Source: Streptomyces sp. NBC_00377 (lineage in GTDB: Bacteria; Actinomycetota; Actinomycetes; Streptomycetales; Streptomycetaceae). From it: DNA of 64,000 nucleotides. Within the stretch, counting starts at the first letter, position 1. Each line of letters starts with the position of its first letter. The notes beneath the pieces are model-generated. The model saw only the letters and a program-made list of their open reading frames with translations, was not told the origin of the DNA and made no database searches. Positions 61,977-64,000 of this stretch are shown in pieces. The stretch is taken from assembly GCF_036075115.1 (NCBI RefSeq), contig NZ_CP107958.1, positions 62,001 to 126,000 on the forward strand, given 5' to 3'. Position numbers and translations under genes: made by a program.

Positions 61977-63106
61977 GCGGCTCCCGTGGTCGTGAGGGCC
62001 TGGCCGAGGACGTGGACGACCTGGTCGATGTCGTTCTCGGCCAGGTACTGGTGGAACGGCAGCGTCAGCACCAGCCGGCCGGCTTGTTCGGTGGCGGGCA
62101 GGTCGCGCCGCCACTGGGCAAAGGCGGGCTGCAGGTGGTTGGGCGGGTAATGGACGCCGACGCCGATGCCGCGAGCTTTCATCTGCGCGTGCACTGCGTC
62201 CCGGTTCGGGATGAGGACCTGGCACAGGTGCGGCACGGACCGGTCGGGGTCGACGTCGACCAGGCGTACGCCGGTCAGGCCGGCGAGCGCGTGCTGGTAG
62301 GCGCGCCACAGGGTGCGACGGGTCGTCTCCGCCCTCTCGACGCGGTCGAGCTGGGCCAAGCCGATGGCGGCGTTGATGGCGGACATCTGGTAGCGCAGAC
62401 CGAAGCCCTCTACCTGGTAGCTGGTCGTCTGGCAGCGTTCGGCCTGTGACTGGACGACTCCGAGCATGCGGATGCGGCGGATCGTATCGGCCTCAGAGCG
62501 GGTGCGCGGGATGACGATGCCGCCTTGCCCGCAGGTGAGGTTCTTGATCGGGCCGAAGGAGAAGCACGTCAGATCGCCGGTGGCGCCGACCCTGCGGTCA
62601 CCGTTGCGGGAGCCGAAGGCGTGCGCCGCGTCCTCCATGATGGCGATGTCCCGGCTGGCCAGCTCCGCGCGGATGGGGGCGAAGTCGATGGCCCGGCCGC
62701 CGAAAAGGACCGGCATCACGGCGCGGGTGCGATCGGTGACGGCGTCCATGACCAGCTGGCTGGTCACGCACAACGTGGTCGGGTCGATGTCCACGAAGAC
62801 CGGGGTGGCGCCGACGGCGAGGATCGCCTGGACGGTCGCGCAGAACGTCATGCTGGGCACGACCACCTCGTCGCCGGGGCCGGCGTCGGCGGCGAGCAGC
62901 GCCGTATGCAGGGCCGCGGTGCCGGACATGACGGCGACGGCGTGAGGAACATTGAGGAACTGCGCGACGCGGCGCTCGAACTCCTCGGTCACCTCGGTGT
63001 GCCCGTACTGACCGGCCTCCAGCACGCGGGAGACCGCGGCAGCCTCTTCACCGTACAGAAACGGGCTTGCGTTGCGCCCCACGCCGGGCGCGGCGACGGC
63101 CGTCAT
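61958..63106 (-). CDS. DegT/DnrJ/EryC1/StrS-family PLP aminotransferase
   Basis: The 382-aa protein has the family patterns GTAALHTALLAADAGPGDEV, VVPSMTFCATVQAI and VFVDIDPTTLCV. The Asp pairing with the PLP ring lies in IMEDAAHAFGS, and the PLP Lys is in FSFGPIKNLTCGQGG. Members aminate keto-sugars, or act as dehydratases in sugar-nucleotide pathways. Its ATG overlaps the stop of the ATP-grasp gene (ATGA). With the ATP-grasp protein and phosphatase it forms a small glycan- or amino-sugar-type operon cut by the window edge. Confidence 0.9.
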   Translation of the reverse strand: MTAVAAPGVGRNASPFLYGEEAAAVSRVLEAGQYGHTEVTEEFERRVAQFLNVPHAVAVMSGTAALHTALLAADAGPGDEVVVPSMTFCATVQAILAVGATPVFVDIDPTTLCVTSQLVMDAVTDRTRAVMPVLFGGRAIDFAPIRAELASRDIAIMEDAAHAFGSRNGDRRVGATGDLTCFSFGPIKNLTCGQGGIVIPRTRSEADTIRRIRMLGVVQSQAERCQTTSYQVEGFGLRYQMSAINAAIGLAQLDRVERAETTRRTLWRAYQHALAGLTGVRLVDVDPDRSVPHLCQVLIPNRDAVHAQMKARGIGVGVHYPPNHLQPAFAQWRRDLPATEQAGRLVLTLPFHQYLAENDIDQVVHVLGQALTTTGAAWCTRS

Positions 63107-64000
63107 GCTACGGCTCCCTTCGGGGCGGCTGCGATCTCCAGCTCGGCGACGTTGCCGACGCGCAGCGTCTCCAGGTAGTTCGTGAGGAACACGCCGGTGC
63201 GATAGGTCAGCTGGTCGTGGTCGACCGGCAGACCGAACAGGCCGTTGACCATCTGGCCGACCAGGTCCGCACCTGCCGCCACACTGAGGGCGAACCCTCC
63301 GGCGATGCGGACGTTCAGCTCGGTGATCGTGACCTGGCCGTCGCCGGTGATGAATCCCTGCACGCAGCTCAGGCCCCGTGCGCGGACGGCGCGCAGGGTG
63401 TTCATGACCAGGTTGTGCACAGCCTGGTCCTTGATCGTCGTGGAGACGACGACGCAGCCGGCTTTCACCAGGTCGCGGCGGCGCAGGATCGCCGAGGCGC
63501 GGCCATCGCGGTCCACGAGGCAGTCGGCGGTGAACTCGGTGCCGTGGATGCGTTCTTGCACGAGGGCATCGGGGATCAGCTCACACAGGAGGCGGGCGTG
63601 CCGCAGGGACTTCACCATGTGCACACCCTGGGCGCCGTGGCCGACCCGCGGCTTGACGACCAGTTCGACGCCGGCGGGCACCAGATCGACGTCTTGGGGT
63701 GTCCAGGTGCGCGGTGTCGGGATGCCGTGCTCGGTCAGGACTTGGTGGAATCGGGCCTTGTCGATGCAGGCGTGAACCGACGTGGCTTCCGGCAGCCAAA
63801 GACGTACGCCCTGGGCTTCCAGGCGGGGCCGCAGCTCGAGCAGCGGCGGCAGGTCGTTCTCAATTCCGACCACGATCGCGTCCACGGCGAGCGTCTTGCA
63901 CAGCCCGGTGATGGCGTCCGGGTAGTCGGGGTCCGTGGCGAGGGGGATGCGGTATGGCGAGACGTCGTTCAGGAAGAAGCCGGGTGCGAGCGGGTTGGCA
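63103..64000 (-). CDS. ATP-grasp (PylC/CarB-like) enzyme, 5' end outside window
   Basis: The frame is open to the last base of the window. The visible part has the preATP-grasp segment NDVSPYRIPLATDPDYPDA and ATP-binding lobe VPAGVELVVKPRVGHGAQGV. The metal-binding part ITELNVRIAGGFALSVAAGAD, quoted in part, follows. This is the carbamoyl-phosphate-synthase-like ATP-grasp type used to activate a carboxylate. It is the first visible gene of the operon that continues into the DegT aminotransferase by an ATGA overlap. Substrates are unknown. Confidence 0.88.
   Translation of the reverse strand, partial: ANPLAPGFFLNDVSPYRIPLATDPDYPDAITGLCKTLAVDAIVVGIENDLPPLLELRPRLEAQGVRLWLPEATSVHACIDKARFHQVLTEHGIPTPRTWTPQDVDLVPAGVELVVKPRVGHGAQGVHMVKSLRHARLLCELIPDALVQERIHGTEFTADCLVDRDGRASAILRRRDLVKAGCVVVSTTIKDQAVHNLVMNTLRAVRARGLSCVQGFITGDGQVTITELNVRIAGGFALSVAAGADLVGQMVNGLFGLPVDHDQLTYRTGVFLTNYLETLRVGNVAELEIAAAPKGAVA

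Overview
The window reads as Streptomyces DNA. G+C is high throughout, GTG starts and 4-nt start/stop overlaps are common, and regulators of SpoIIE/GAF, PAS-LuxR, PucR and AfsR type are abundant. A tap-tpg pair (telomere-associated protein and terminal protein, 54.3-57.1 kb) places it on a linear replicon, probably a chromosome arm or linear plasmid. The many transposase scraps, truncated genes and frameshifts fit a subtelomeric accessory region.

Layout. 0-1.6 kb: a two-component system cut by the window edge. 2.1-2.8 kb: remnants of a transposase and a secreted serine protease. 3.1-12.6 kb: a ribose-type (CUT2) ABC transporter between two large GAF/SpoIIE phosphatases, the first carrying a frameshift in a G5 run. 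12.7-14.6 kb: a cyclase-family hydrolase and a small exported protein whose signal peptide contains a 9-bp minisatellite. 14.9-21.3 kb: a PAS-LuxR regulator divergent from a tightly overlapping ATP-grasp / dikinase / MFS operon, the best candidate here for an undescribed small-molecule system. 21.4-24.9 kb: a secreted HAD-like protein, AbiEii-like and TnpC-like remnants, a 169-bp foldback (MITE-like) element and a nitroreductase. 24.9-27.0 kb: a TetR repressor and a TetX-like flavin monooxygenase sharing a 17-bp operator sequence.

27.0-29.7 kb is a graveyard of Tn3, AfsR-like, MFS, IS110 and IS5-type fragments. 29.7-33.6 kb: an M4 metallopeptidase and two small uncharacterised-family proteins. 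33.7-42.6 kb: an eight-gene catabolic operon on the minus strand (two FAD amine/amino-acid oxidases, succinate-semialdehyde dehydrogenase, hydroxyacid dehydrogenase, HAD type II, amino-acid ABC importer), divergent from a PucR regulator. A tartrate-dehydrogenase-like enzyme with a LysR regulator, a GABA-transaminase-like enzyme and a second PucR follow (44.9-51.4 kb). Together these suggest import of an amino compound, oxidative removal of its amine, and oxidation of the aldehyde to a central metabolite.

51.6-54.2 kb: an IS6 element, a DUF7660-like gene, and a sigma-like gene broken by a 19-bp tandem duplication. 54.3-60.2 kb: tpg, tap, a small hypothetical, a multiply frameshifted DciA/DUF721-like gene, and a TPR protein truncated at the DciA junction. 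60.2-61.0 kb: an XRE regulator with a membrane partner. 61.1-64.0 kb: a truncated MurG-like glycosyltransferase facing a phosphatase / DegT aminotransferase / ATP-grasp operon that runs off the window. No rRNA, tRNA or CRISPR array was seen. Family names come from motif recognition by eye; no database search was run.
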